This document shows positions 17,053-30,015 of a stretch of 64,000 nucleotides of DNA, piece by piece. The translations under genes were made by a program, and so were the position numbers. The DNA comes from Ferrovibrio sp. (GTDB lineage Bacteria; Pseudomonadota; Alphaproteobacteria; Ferrovibrionales; Ferrovibrionaceae), in the NCBI GenBank assembly GCA_017991315.1, contig JAGOQS010000001.1, positions 248,001 through 312,000 of the forward strand. Direction: 5' to 3'. The notes beneath the pieces are model-generated. The model was not told where the DNA came from. It did not search any database and worked only from the letters and a program-made list of their open reading frames with translations. The first letter of the stretch is position 1. Every line of letters starts with the position of its first letter.

Positions 17053-18489
17053 TCAGGCGGCGGCGGTGCCGCCAACCGTGAGGCCTTCGATCAGCAAGGT
17101 CGGCTGGCCGACGCCGACCGGCACGCCCTGGCCGTTCTTGCCACAGGTGCCGATGCCGTCATCCAGCTTCAGATCGTTGCCCACCGCGCGCACCTTGGTC
17201 AGCACGTCGGCACCGGCGCCGATCAGCGTCGCGCCCTTGATCGGGGCGCCGACCTTGCCGTTCTCGATCAGGTAGGCCTCGGTACACGAGAATACGAATT
17301 TGCCCGAGGTGATATCGACCTGGCCGCCGCCGAAATTCACCGCATAGACGCCCTTCTTCACGCCGGAGAGAATCTCCGCCGGATCGCGGTCGCCGCCCAG
17401 CATGTAGGTGTTGGTCATGCGCGGCATCGGGCTATGGGCGAAGCTCTGGCGCCGGCCATTGCCGGTCGGCTTCATGCCCATCAGCCGCGCATTGAGGCGG
17501 TCCTGCATGTAGCCCTTGAGGATGCCATCCTCGATCAGCACGGTATTCTCGGTCGGCGTGCCTTCGTCATCGACGCTGAGCGAGCCGCGGCGGCGGTCGA
17601 GCGTGCCGTCATCGACGATGGTGACGCCGGGGGCGGCAACGCGCTGGCCCATCAGGCCGGCGAACACGGATGTCTTCTTGCGGTTGAAGTCGCCTTCCAG
17701 GCCATGGCCGATGGCTTCGTGCAGCAGGATGCCGGGCCAGCCGGGGCCAAGCACCACCGGCATTTCGCCAGCGGGTGCAGGCACCGATTCCAGATTGGTC
17801 AGTGCCATGCGGAGGGCCTCATCCACTTCCGCCTGCCAATGGCTCGGATCGAAATACTTGGCGAAGCTGACGCGGCCGCCGGCGCCCCGGCTGCCGCTTT
17901 CCTGGCGGTCGCCCTGGCCGGCAACGACGGCAATGTTCAGCCGCACCAGCGGGCGGATGTCTTCCACCAGGGTACCGTCGGCACGCAGGATCGCCACCGC
18001 CTGCCATGAACCCGCGAGGCTGGCACTGACCTGCCGCACGCGGCTGTCCTTGCCGCGCGCATAGGCGTCGATGTCCTGCAGCAGCTTCACCTTGCGGTCG
18101 AAGGAAATCTCGGCCAGCGGATTGTCGTCGCCATAGAGGTGGCGGTTGGTCGCCAGCGGCGGCGCGCTCATCTCGCCGCCATGGCCGGCGCGCACCGCAC
18201 GCACGGTGCTGGCGGCACGGCGGATGGCTTCCTCGCTCAATTCGGATGCATGGGCATAGCCGGTCTGCTCGCCGGAGACGGCGCGCAGGCCGAAGCCCTG
18301 GCTGGTGTCGTAGCTGGCCGATTTCAGGCGGCCATCGTCAAAGCTCAAGGATTCCGACTGGGCATATTCGAGATACAGCTCGCCGTCATCGGCGCCATGC
18401 AATGCGTCGCCCACAAGCCGGTCCAGCCGGGCGCGGTCGAGGCCGGCGCGGGTGAAAAAGAGCTGCTGGGCGGTGTCGATACCACTCAT
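17053..18489 (-). CDS. tldD: TldD, catalytic subunit of the TldD/TldE metalloprotease
   Basis: 478 residues. The zinc-binding helix is LLHEAIGHGLEGDF (HExxxH), and the cysteine in KFVFSCTEAYLIENG is positioned as a further ligand. Other family stretches are SVDDEGTPTENTVLIEDG and RMTNTYMLGG. TldD with TldE degrades unfolded peptides and matures some ribosomally made peptides. The start has GAGG about eight bases upstream. Its TldE partner is 11 kb away at 4811-6166, as is common. No peptide precursor gene was recognised next to it. Confidence 0.95.
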   Translation of the reverse strand: MSGIDTAQQLFFTRAGLDRARLDRLVGDALHGADDGELYLEYAQSESLSFDDGRLKSASYDTSQGFGLRAVSGEQTGYAHASELSEEAIRRAASTVRAVRAGHGGEMSAPPLATNRHLYGDDNPLAEISFDRKVKLLQDIDAYARGKDSRVRQVSASLAGSWQAVAILRADGTLVEDIRPLVRLNIAVVAGQGDRQESGSRGAGGRVSFAKYFDPSHWQAEVDEALRMALTNLESVPAPAGEMPVVLGPGWPGILLHEAIGHGLEGDFNRKKTSVFAGLMGQRVAAPGVTIVDDGTLDRRRGSLSVDDEGTPTENTVLIEDGILKGYMQDRLNARLMGMKPTGNGRRQSFAHSPMPRMTNTYMLGGDRDPAEILSGVKKGVYAVNFGGGQVDITSGKFVFSCTEAYLIENGKVGAPIKGATLIGAGADVLTKVRAVGNDLKLDDGIGTCGKNGQGVPVGVGQPTLLIEGLTVGGTAAA

Positions 18490-18551
18490 GGCGGTTTCCT
18501 CGGAAAAACGAACGGTCTTAACGGATTATATGGGGCACGGCAGGGGAAAGA

Positions 18552-18582
18552 ACAGGCCCGAAGCGTGCTTCAGGGAACCTGT
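18552..18582 (-). terminator. Stem-loop downstream of the PAS/EAL kinase gene
   Basis: A long imperfect hairpin starts five bases past the kinase stop: ACAGG (18552-18556) pairs with CCTGT (18578-18582) and GAAGC (18560-18564) with GCTTC (18567-18571). On the minus strand it is followed by TCTTTCCCC, which suits a Rho-independent terminator. Confidence 0.5.
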
Positions 18583-18586
18583 CGGC

Positions 18587-21916
<3,330 letters not shown>

Positions 21917-22019
21917 CGGCAGCCCCCTCGGTTCCCGCAGCTTACGGGTAGCCCGGCCCTGGCGCAAGCATGAGCAAAATCAAAGCGTAAGCAGGTGAAA
22001 ACCGTGCCGCCGAACGGTC

Positions 22020-22034
22020 GCGACAAATCGTCGC
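22020..22034. promoter_or_regulatory. RegA/PrrA/RegR-like inverted repeat upstream of ctaC
   Basis: GCGAC (22020-22024), five spacer bases, GTCGC (22030-22034): a perfect dyad in the 213-base divergent region, about 95 bases upstream of the ctaC start. It fits the GCGNC-N5-GNCGC type of site described for the RegA/PrrA/RegR redox regulators that control cytochrome oxidases. Function is inferred. Confidence 0.4.
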
Positions 22035-22129
22035 ACAAAGGGCCGGGACTGTCCGTGAAATAGGCTTCGGTGTATGTTCCGCCCTTGAAAAACACGAACC
22101 CTGCCCGAGCAGTAGCGAGGAATTGGACA

Positions 22130-23038
22130 ATGCGGCGGATTTTGGATCGGCGGACCCGGCTTGATCAGGTTGGCCTGGTGGCCCGGCTGGGCATGGGCGC
22201 GGCGGCTTTTGTGGCCATGCTGACGGTTATGTTCGGCAATGTGGCGCAAGCCCTGGCGCAGCAGGTGCCGCAGCAATTGCCGCATGCCTGGGGCCTGAAC
22301 TTCCAGGATGCCGCCAGCCCGGTGATGCGCGAAGTGCATAACTTCCACCACATGCTGATGTGGGTCATCACCCTGATCACCATCTTCGTGCTGGCGCTGC
22401 TGGTTTACGTCATGGTGCGCTTCCGCGCCTCGGCGAATCCGGTGCCGTCCAAGACCTCGCACAACACCCTGGTCGAGGTCGCCTGGACCGTGGTGCCGAT
22501 CCTGATCCTGATCGTGATCGCGGTGCCGTCGTTCAAGCTGCTGTATTTCGGCGACAAGACCAAGGAAGCCGGCCTGACCATCAAGGCGATCGGCAAGCAG
22601 TGGTTCTGGAGCTACGAATATCCGGATAACGGCAACTTCACCTTCGACGCCATCATGGTGGCGGAGAAGGATCTCAAGCCGGGCCAGCCGCGCCTGCTTG
22701 AGACCGACAACACCGTGGTGGTGCCGGTGGACACCAATATCCGCCTGCTGGTGACGGCCGCCGACGTGATCCATGCCTGGGCCATGCCGGCCTTCGGCGT
22801 GAAGAAGGACGCGGTGCCCGGCCGCCTGAACGAGACCTGGTTCCGCGCTGAGCGCGAAGGTCTGTTCTACGGCCAGTGCTCGGAAATCTGCGGCGCCTAT
22901 CACGGTTATATGCCGATCAAGCTGCAGGTTGTCTCGAAGGAGGCCTTCGCCAAGTGGGCGGAGGAAGCCAAGCAGAAATTCGCTTCCGTCGACGGTCCGT
23001 CGCCGCGGCTCGCCGCCGCCGACGCTGCCGCGCAGTAA
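22130..23038 (+). CDS. ctaC: Cytochrome c oxidase subunit II
   Basis: 302 residues from MRRILDRRTR; GAGG lies about nine bases before the ATG, and a longer frame starting 20 codons upstream was rejected. A signal-like N-terminus is followed by two transmembrane helices (about 75-100 and 120-140). The periplasmic cupredoxin domain has the CuA motif CSEICGAYHGYM (Cys-x3-Cys-x3-His-x2-Met), so this is a cytochrome c oxidase and not a quinol oxidase. First gene of the cta cluster; ctaD follows after 30 bases. Confidence 0.97.
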   Translation: MRRILDRRTRLDQVGLVARLGMGAAAFVAMLTVMFGNVAQALAQQVPQQLPHAWGLNFQDAASPVMREVHNFHHMLMWVITLITIFVLALLVYVMVRFRASANPVPSKTSHNTLVEVAWTVVPILILIVIAVPSFKLLYFGDKTKEAGLTIKAIGKQWFWSYEYPDNGNFTFDAIMVAEKDLKPGQPRLLETDNTVVVPVDTNIRLLVTAADVIHAWAMPAFGVKKDAVPGRLNETWFRAEREGLFYGQCSEICGAYHGYMPIKLQVVSKEAFAKWAEEAKQKFASVDGPSPRLAAADAAAQ

Positions 23039-24689
<1,651 letters not shown>

Positions 24690-24691
<2 letters not shown>

Positions 24692-24775
24692 GTTCTGGCA
24701 TCAAGTAAGAAGTCCCGGCTGGCGGTGGCCGTCATCGGTCGCCGCCGGTCAGGTTCTGGAGTGAATGAAGTCCCG
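24690..24775 (+). repeat. Imperfect direct repeats and hairpin in the ctaD-ctaB gap
   Basis: AGGTTCTGG occurs at 24690-24698 and 24751-24759, and GAAGTCCCG at 24709-24717 and 24767-24775, so the ctaB initiation region appears twice in partial form. Between the copies GGCGGTGGCC and GGTCGCCGCC can pair imperfectly. This is the only sizeable gap inside the cta cluster and could be a post-transcriptional control or processing site. Confidence 0.5.
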
Positions 24776-25761
24776 TGACTGACGCGAGCTATACCAGCAA
24801 AAGCCCCGAGGCCGGCCAAACCGGCCTCGGCGTCGCTTATGGCGCCGGCAATTTCGCTGGCGAGGGAGACGCGCGCGCTTCCGATTACATCGCGCTGCTC
24901 AAGCCGCGCGTGATGTCGCTGGTGGTGTTCACCGGTCTGGTCGGCATGGTGCTGGCGCCGGGTTCGCTGCATCCGGTGCTGGCCTTCACGGCGCTGCTTT
25001 GCATCGCCATCGGCGCCGGTGCCTCGGGCGCGATCAACATGTGGTACGATGCCGATATCGATGCGGTGATGTCGCGCACCCGTGGCCGTCCGATTCCTCA
25101 AGGGCGTATCGGCGCCAATGAGGCGCTCGGCTTCGGCGTGGTGCTGTCGGTGGCTTCCATCGCCGTGATGGGCCTGGCGCTGAACTGGTCGGCCGCCGCG
25201 CTGCTGGCGCTCACCATCGGTTTCTACGTTTTCATCTACACCATGTGGCTGAAGCGCCGCACGCCGCAGAATATCGTCATTGGCGGTGCCGCCGGTGCCT
25301 TCCCGCCGATGATCGGCTGGGCCGCCGTCACCGGCGATATCGGCCTGCTGCCGGCCTTGCTGTTCGGCATCATCTTCATGTGGACACCGCCGCATTTCTG
25401 GGCCCTGGCGCTGTACCGCTCGGAAGACTATCAGCGCGCCGGCGTGCCGATGCTGCCGGTGGTGGCGGGCGAGGCCGAGACGCGCCGCCAGATCCTGATC
25501 TATTCGCTGCTGCTGGTACCGCTCACGCTCGCGCCGTGGCTGCTCGGCCTGGTCGGCCCGGTCTATGGCATCGGCACAACTTTGCTCGGTGGCGGTCTGC
25601 TGCTGCTCGCCTTCCGCATCTGGCGCGGCCAGGACATGCGGGCGCCGAAGCAGATGTTTGGCTATTCGATCCTCTTCCTGTTCCTGCTGTTCGCGCTGCT
25701 GCTGGCTGAACGCGGCCTTGGTGTCGCGCCGGGCTTTCCAGGCTTTGTGGTGACGCCATGA
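24775..25761 (+). CDS. ctaB: Protoheme IX farnesyltransferase (heme O synthase)
   Basis: 328 residues with a GTG start (no in-frame ATG fits). CtaB farnesylates heme b to heme O, the precursor of heme A for the oxidase. It has the UbiA-superfamily aspartate motifs [15 protein letters not shown] and, later, [15 protein letters not shown], with about nine transmembrane helices. The stop overlaps the start of the next small gene (ATGA). Confidence 0.95.
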   Translation: MTDASYTSKSPEAGQTGLGVAYGAGNFAGEGDARASDYIALLKPRVMSLVVFTGLVGMVLAPGSLHPVLAFTALLCIAIGAGASGAINMWYDADIDAVMSRTRGRPIPQGRIGANEALGFGVVLSVASIAVMGLALNWSAAALLALTIGFYVFIYTMWLKRRTPQNIVIGGAAGAFPPMIGWAAVTGDIGLLPALLFGIIFMWTPPHFWALALYRSEDYQRAGVPMLPVVAGEAETRRQILIYSLLLVPLTLAPWLLGLVGPVYGIGTTLLGGGLLLLAFRIWRGQDMRAPKQMFGYSILFLFLLFALLLAERGLGVAPGFPGFVVTP

Positions 25762-25904
25762 GCCAGGAGAAGAAGCCGAGCCAGCCCCCGCGCCGTGGCC
25801 GCAATATCGCGCTGGCGCTCGTCCTCGGTGGCCTGGCGATCCTGTTCTACCTGATCACCATCGCCAAGATGACCGGGCCGATGCTGAAGGGGGGCGCCGG
25901 ATGA
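25758..25904 (+). CDS. Short single-span membrane protein, CoxF-like (48 aa)
   Basis: A 48-residue frame begins [16 protein letters not shown], with a single hydrophobic helix at about residues 17-37 ([20 protein letters not shown]), and ends [12 protein letters not shown]. It overlaps ctaB by four bases (ATGA) and ctaG by four bases (ATGA), leaving no room for doubt about translation in this frame. In many alphaproteobacteria a protein of this size and topology sits between ctaB and ctaG and is annotated CoxF, a cytochrome oxidase assembly accessory. Assignment is by position and shape. Confidence 0.8.
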   Translation: MSQEKKPSQPPRRGRNIALALVLGGLAILFYLITIAKMTGPMLKGGAG

Positions 25905-26515
25905 GCCACGCCGAGAATAGCCGCGCCAACTCTGGTAACGCAAACCGCCGCGTCGCCATGATCTGCGTCGGCGTGGTCGCCTTCATGACCGCCGGTGCCT
26001 TCGCCTCGGCGCCGCTCTATGACCTGTTCTGCCGCGTCACTGGCTTTGCCGGCACGCCGCAGCGTTCGGCGGCAGCGCCAGGCAGCCAGGGTGTGATGCC
26101 GGGCCAGCTCGTCACCGTGCGCTTCAATTCCGATACCGCGCCTGACATGCCCTGGCGTTTCCAGCCGGTGCAGCGCGAAGTGAAGGTGGTGCCGGGCGAG
26201 GAGACACTGATCTTCTACCGCGCAACCAACCCCACCGATAAGCCCATCGTCGGCACCGCCACCTTCAACGTGGTGCCGGAAAAGGCCGGGCCGTATTTCG
26301 ACAAGATCGCCTGCTTCTGTTTCAGCGAGCAGGTGTTGCAGCCGGGCGAAAGCGTCGACATGCCGGTGTCGTTCTTCGTTGATCCGCAGATGCTGAAGGA
26401 TCCGAAGGCGCGCGACGTGAAGACCATCACGCTCAGCTATACGTTCTTCCGCAAGCCGGAAACCCGCGTATCCGACCGTGGCGCTGGCACTCAGCCGGCG
26501 AAGGCGGTGAACTGA
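25901..26515 (+). CDS. ctaG: Cytochrome c oxidase assembly protein CtaG (Cox11)
   Basis: 204 residues. One N-terminal transmembrane helix (about 20-40) anchors a periplasmic domain that delivers copper to CuB of subunit I. The copper site CFCF is present in KIACFCFSEQVLQPGE, preceded by the family motif YDLFCRVTGFAGTPQ. The start overlaps the CoxF-like gene; ctaE follows after 34 bases. Confidence 0.96.
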   Translation: MSHAENSRANSGNANRRVAMICVGVVAFMTAGAFASAPLYDLFCRVTGFAGTPQRSAAAPGSQGVMPGQLVTVRFNSDTAPDMPWRFQPVQREVKVVPGEETLIFYRATNPTDKPIVGTATFNVVPEKAGPYFDKIACFCFSEQVLQPGESVDMPVSFFVDPQMLKDPKARDVKTITLSYTFFRKPETRVSDRGAGTQPAKAVN

Positions 26516-26549
26516 TGTTAACTCGTGAAGTACTGAGGGGGTAAAAGCC

Positions 26550-27362
26550 ATGTCCGCTGGCAGCGCACGCAACCACGACTACCATCTCGTAGACCCGAGC
26601 CCGTGGCCGTTCATCGGTTCCATGGGCGCCTTCATCCTGGCCATCGGTTCGGTCGCCTATTTCCATGGCGCCAGCCTGTGGTGGACCGCGCCGGGCTTCG
26701 CCATCGTGATCTACACCATGATCGCCTGGTGGTCGGATGTGGTGCGCGAGGCCGAGCATGACGGCCACCATACCCCGGTGGTGCAGCTTCACATGCGCTA
26801 CGGCATGGTGATGTTCATCGCCTCCGAGGTGATGTTCTTCGTTGCCTGGTTCTGGGCCTATTTCGGCGCCGCGCTGTATCCCACCGAGGCTATCGGCCAC
26901 CAGTGGCCGCCGGCTTCGATCGAGACCTTCAATCCCTGGGAACTGCCGTTCATCAACACCCTGATCTTGCTGCTCTCGGGCACCACGGTCACCTGGGCGC
27001 ACCATGCGTTGCTGCATGGCGACCGCAAGGGCCTGATCCAGGGCCTGACGGTTACCGTGATCCTGGGCGTGCTGTTCACCGCCTGCCAGGCGTTCGAATA
27101 CAGCCATGCCGCTTTCGGCTTCAAGGATGGCATCTACGCTTCGACCTTCTACATGGCCACCGGGTTCCACGGCTTCCATGTGCTGGTCGGCACCATCTTC
27201 CTCGCCGTCTGCCTGGGCCGTGCGCTGAAGGGCCACTTCAAGCCGGATCACCATTTCGGCTTCGAGGCGGCTGCCTGGTACTGGCATTTCGTCGACGTGG
27301 TGTGGCTGTTCCTGTTCGCCTGCATCTACTGGTGGGGTTCGGCTCCGTCGGTAGCCCATTGA
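26550..27362 (+). CDS. ctaE: Cytochrome c oxidase subunit III
   Basis: 270 residues with seven hydrophobic helices. Typical stretches are [20 protein letters not shown] at the N-terminus, the second-helix [10 protein letters not shown] region, [17 protein letters not shown], and the C-terminal [26 protein letters not shown] lies about eight bases upstream of the ATG. It stabilises subunit I and its proton uptake. Confidence 0.97.
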   Translation: MSAGSARNHDYHLVDPSPWPFIGSMGAFILAIGSVAYFHGASLWWTAPGFAIVIYTMIAWWSDVVREAEHDGHHTPVVQLHMRYGMVMFIASEVMFFVAWFWAYFGAALYPTEAIGHQWPPASIETFNPWELPFINTLILLLSGTTVTWAHHALLHGDRKGLIQGLTVTVILGVLFTACQAFEYSHAAFGFKDGIYASTFYMATGFHGFHVLVGTIFLAVCLGRALKGHFKPDHHFGFEAAAWYWHFVDVVWLFLFACIYWWGSAPSVAH

Positions 27363-27384
27363 TGATCCAAAAGGCGCGATAGCG

Positions 27385-27756
27385 GTGCTGTATCCGCCGC
27401 TATCGCCGGTTTCCACGGGGCTTCGCTGCCGCTGCCCCCGCTGCGGCGAAGCCCCGCTCTTTTCCGGCCTGCTGACCGTGCGGCCGACCTGCCCGGCCTG
27501 CGGCCTGGATTACGCCAAGGTCGATTCCGGCGATGGCCCGGCGGTCTTTGTCATCCTGATCCTCGGTTTCATCGTCGTCGGCCTGGCGCTGTGGCTTGAA
27601 TTGAAATACGAGCCCCCTATGTGGGTGCATATGGTGCTCTGGGTGCCGCTGATCCTGGGCGGTTCAATCGCCATGCTGCGGCCCTTCAAGGCGATCCTGA
27701 TCGCGCTGCAGTTCCGCCATAAGGCTTCCTCCGACATCGAGTTGCTCGACGAGTAA
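27385..27756 (+). CDS. DUF983 family membrane protein
   Basis: 123 residues, GTG start. A cysteine-rich N-terminus (CRCPRCGEAPLF and CPACGLDY, two CxxC pairs) suggests a small zinc ribbon. Two transmembrane helices follow (about 52-72 and 78-98). DUF983 genes regularly sit in alphaproteobacterial cta clusters, between ctaE and the SURF1 gene as here, and are assumed to help oxidase assembly; no mechanism is established. The gap to SURF1 is four bases. Confidence 0.88.
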   Translation: MLYPPLSPVSTGLRCRCPRCGEAPLFSGLLTVRPTCPACGLDYAKVDSGDGPAVFVILILGFIVVGLALWLELKYEPPMWVHMVLWVPLILGGSIAMLRPFKAILIALQFRHKASSDIELLDE

Positions 27757-27760
27757 TGCC

Positions 27761-28483
27761 GTGACCATTTTCGGTTTCCGCCCGGCCTTCTGGCCCACCC
27801 TGATCACTGTGCCGGCCCTGGTGCTGCTGCTCTGTCTCGGCACCTGGCAGGTGCAGCGCCTGTTCTGGAAGCTGGACCTGATCGAGCATATGGAACGCGG
27901 CCTGGCCGCTGAGCCGGTGGCCTTGCCGCCGGGCAAGCTCGACCCGCATGAATGGATGTACCGCCGCGTCACGCTGCGCGGCACCTTCGACTATGCCAAC
28001 GAATTCCACATGCTGGCGCATTCCGAGCGCGGTAATTTCGGCTACCTGATTATCGTGCCGATGCGGCGGGCCGATGGCCAGGGCCATGTGCTGGTGCGCC
28101 GTGGCTGGGTGCCGCCGGAATTCAAGGCGCCGGAAACCCGCGCCGCCGGCCAGGTGGCGGGCGAGGTCACGGTTACCGGCGTGGTGCATGTGCCCGGCAT
28201 CCGCGGCTGGATGATCCCCGATACCGACCTCAAGGCCAACCTGTGGTATTATGCCGATGCCCAGACGATGCTGGCCAAGGCCGGCATCCAGGATGCGCCG
28301 CTGCTGTTCGTCGATGCCGATGCCACGCCCCCGGTCCCGGGTGGCTGGCCGCGTGGTGGCCATGCCCGGCTGAATATCCCGAATAACCACCTGGCCTATG
28401 CCTTCACCTGGTACAGCGCCGCCGTGGTGCTGGCTGTGATCTACGTGTTGTGGCATCGTCGGCGGCAGCGCAACCTGCTGTGA
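27761..28483 (+). CDS. SURF1 family cytochrome oxidase assembly protein
   Basis: 240 residues, GTG start. The SURF1 layout is clear: an N-terminal transmembrane helix (WPTLITVPALVLLLCLGTWQVQR, where the GTWQ is a family mark), a periplasmic domain with VTLRGTFDY and VRRGWVP, and a C-terminal helix (AFTWYSAAVVLAVIYVLW). SURF1 proteins help insert heme A into subunit I. Last recognisable oxidase gene of the cluster. Confidence 0.93.
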   Translation: MTIFGFRPAFWPTLITVPALVLLLCLGTWQVQRLFWKLDLIEHMERGLAAEPVALPPGKLDPHEWMYRRVTLRGTFDYANEFHMLAHSERGNFGYLIIVPMRRADGQGHVLVRRGWVPPEFKAPETRAAGQVAGEVTVTGVVHVPGIRGWMIPDTDLKANLWYYADAQTMLAKAGIQDAPLLFVDADATPPVPGGWPRGGHARLNIPNNHLAYAFTWYSAAVVLAVIYVLWHRRRQRNLL

Positions 28484-28508
28484 CAGGTCGCCCCGGGATA
28501 CCTGAACG

Positions 28509-28529
28509 ATGAAACCCCCTGAGCTATGA
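28509..28529 (+). promoter_or_regulatory. Six-codon minicistron overlapping the carboxypeptidase start
   Basis: An ATG at 28509 opens a six-codon frame (MKPPEL) whose TGA stop (28527-28529) overlaps the ATG of the next gene (28526). ATGAAACCC is repeated at both starts, so this looks like a duplicated initiation site that may couple translation. The ribosome-binding site of the main gene is weak. Confidence 0.4.
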
Positions 28530-30013
28530 AACCCTATGCTGCCCTTGAACAGCGATTCCGCCGCCTCTCGGCGCTGAACGGCGCGCTGGCCATGCTCGGC
28601 TGGGATCAGTCGGCGATGATGCCGGAGGGCGGCGCCGGGGCGCGGGCCGAACAGCTCGCCACGCTCAGCGTGATCCGCCATGAATGGCTCACCGACCCGG
28701 CCTTGGGCGACCTGATCCAGGGCGCCGAGGCGCAAGCGGGCTTAAGCGACTGGCAGCAGGCCAATCTGCGCGAGATCAGCCGCAAATGGCGCCATGCTAC
28801 GGCGCTGAACGCCGATCTGGTGGAGGCTTTGAGCAAGGCCGCCAATGCCTGCGAGATGGTGTGGCGCAAGGCCAAGCCGGCGAATGACTTCAAGGCTTTT
28901 GCCAAGGCCTTCGCGCCGGTGCTGGACCTCACCCGCGAGGCCGCTGCCGCCAAGGCCGAGGCTTTCGGCTGCTCGCCCTATGATGCGCTGCTTGATGAGT
29001 ATGAGCCCGGCGGCTCGGCGGCGCGGATCGACAAGCTGTTCGCCGATCTCGGCAAATTCCTGCCCGGCTTCATCGACAAGGCGCTGGCCCGCCAGGCCAA
29101 GCGGCCCGAACCGCTGCCGCTGGAAGGCCCGTTCGCGGTGGACAAGCAGCGCGAGGCCGGCCTGGCGCTGATGAAGGCGCTCGGCTTCGATTTCAAGCAT
29201 GGCCGCCTGGATGTCTCGGCGCATCCTTTCACCGGCGGCGTGCCGCAGGATGTGCGCATCACCACGCGCTATGCCGAGGGCGATTTCACCAAGGCGCTGA
29301 TGGGCGTGCTGCATGAGACCGGCCATGCGCTCTACGAGCTGGGCTTGCCGCGCAAATGGGCCGACCAGCCGGTGGGCGAGGCGCGCGGCATGGTGCTGCA
29401 TGAAAGCCAGAGCCTGCTGGTGGAAATGCAGGTCTGCCGCGGCCGCGACTTTCTCACCTTCGCCGCGCCGCTGCTGCGTCGCGTCTTCGGCGGCAAGGGT
29501 CCGGCCTGGGAATTGGATAATCTGCAGAGCCTCTATGCCCGGGTGAAGCCGGATTTGATCCGTGTCGATGCCGATGAAGTGACTTATCCGGCGCATGTCA
29601 TCCTGCGCTACCGGCTGGAGCAGGCGATGCTGGCCGGCGACCTCGCCATCAACGACCTGCCCGATGCCTGGGCCGATGGCATGCAGACTTTGCTGGGTGT
29701 CGATGTGCCCGACCACGCCCATGGCTGCCTGCAGGATATCCATTGGCCGGCAGGCTCAATCGGCTATTTCCCCACCTACACCCTTGGCGCCCTGGCGGCG
29801 GCGCAGCTTTATGCCGCCGCGCGCGAGGCCGATCCGGGTATCGCGCCCGGCATTGCCCGGGGCGATTTCAAGCCACTGCTGCGCTGGCTGCGCGCCAATG
29901 TGCACGGCCAGGGTTCGCTGCTGTCCACCGACGACCTCCTGCGCCATGCCACCGGCAAGCCGCTCGGCACCGATGCCTTCAAGGCGCATCTCAAGGCGCG
30001 CTACCTGAATTGA
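28526..30013 (+). CDS. M32 family metallocarboxypeptidase
   Basis: 495 residues, family length. It has the M32 zinc motif HETGHALYE near residue 265, with the third-ligand region GMVLHESQSLLVEMQ about 28 residues on. The IRVDADEVTYPAHVILRYRLEQ and DIHWPAGSIGYFPTYTLG stretches are also diagnostic. These enzymes remove C-terminal residues from peptides in the cytoplasm. It ends two bases before the thrC start. Confidence 0.95.
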   Translation: MKPYAALEQRFRRLSALNGALAMLGWDQSAMMPEGGAGARAEQLATLSVIRHEWLTDPALGDLIQGAEAQAGLSDWQQANLREISRKWRHATALNADLVEALSKAANACEMVWRKAKPANDFKAFAKAFAPVLDLTREAAAAKAEAFGCSPYDALLDEYEPGGSAARIDKLFADLGKFLPGFIDKALARQAKRPEPLPLEGPFAVDKQREAGLALMKALGFDFKHGRLDVSAHPFTGGVPQDVRITTRYAEGDFTKALMGVLHETGHALYELGLPRKWADQPVGEARGMVLHESQSLLVEMQVCRGRDFLTFAAPLLRRVFGGKGPAWELDNLQSLYARVKPDLIRVDADEVTYPAHVILRYRLEQAMLAGDLAINDLPDAWADGMQTLLGVDVPDHAHGCLQDIHWPAGSIGYFPTYTLGALAAAQLYAAAREADPGIAPGIARGDFKPLLRWLRANVHGQGSLLSTDDLLRHATGKPLGTDAFKAHLKARYLN

Positions 30014-30015
30014 GT

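Noticed and set aside
17053-18489. RiPP (microcin-type) gene cluster around tldD
   Set aside because: No short precursor peptide, YcaO or other maturation gene lies near either tldD or tldE; both are probably the housekeeping pair.
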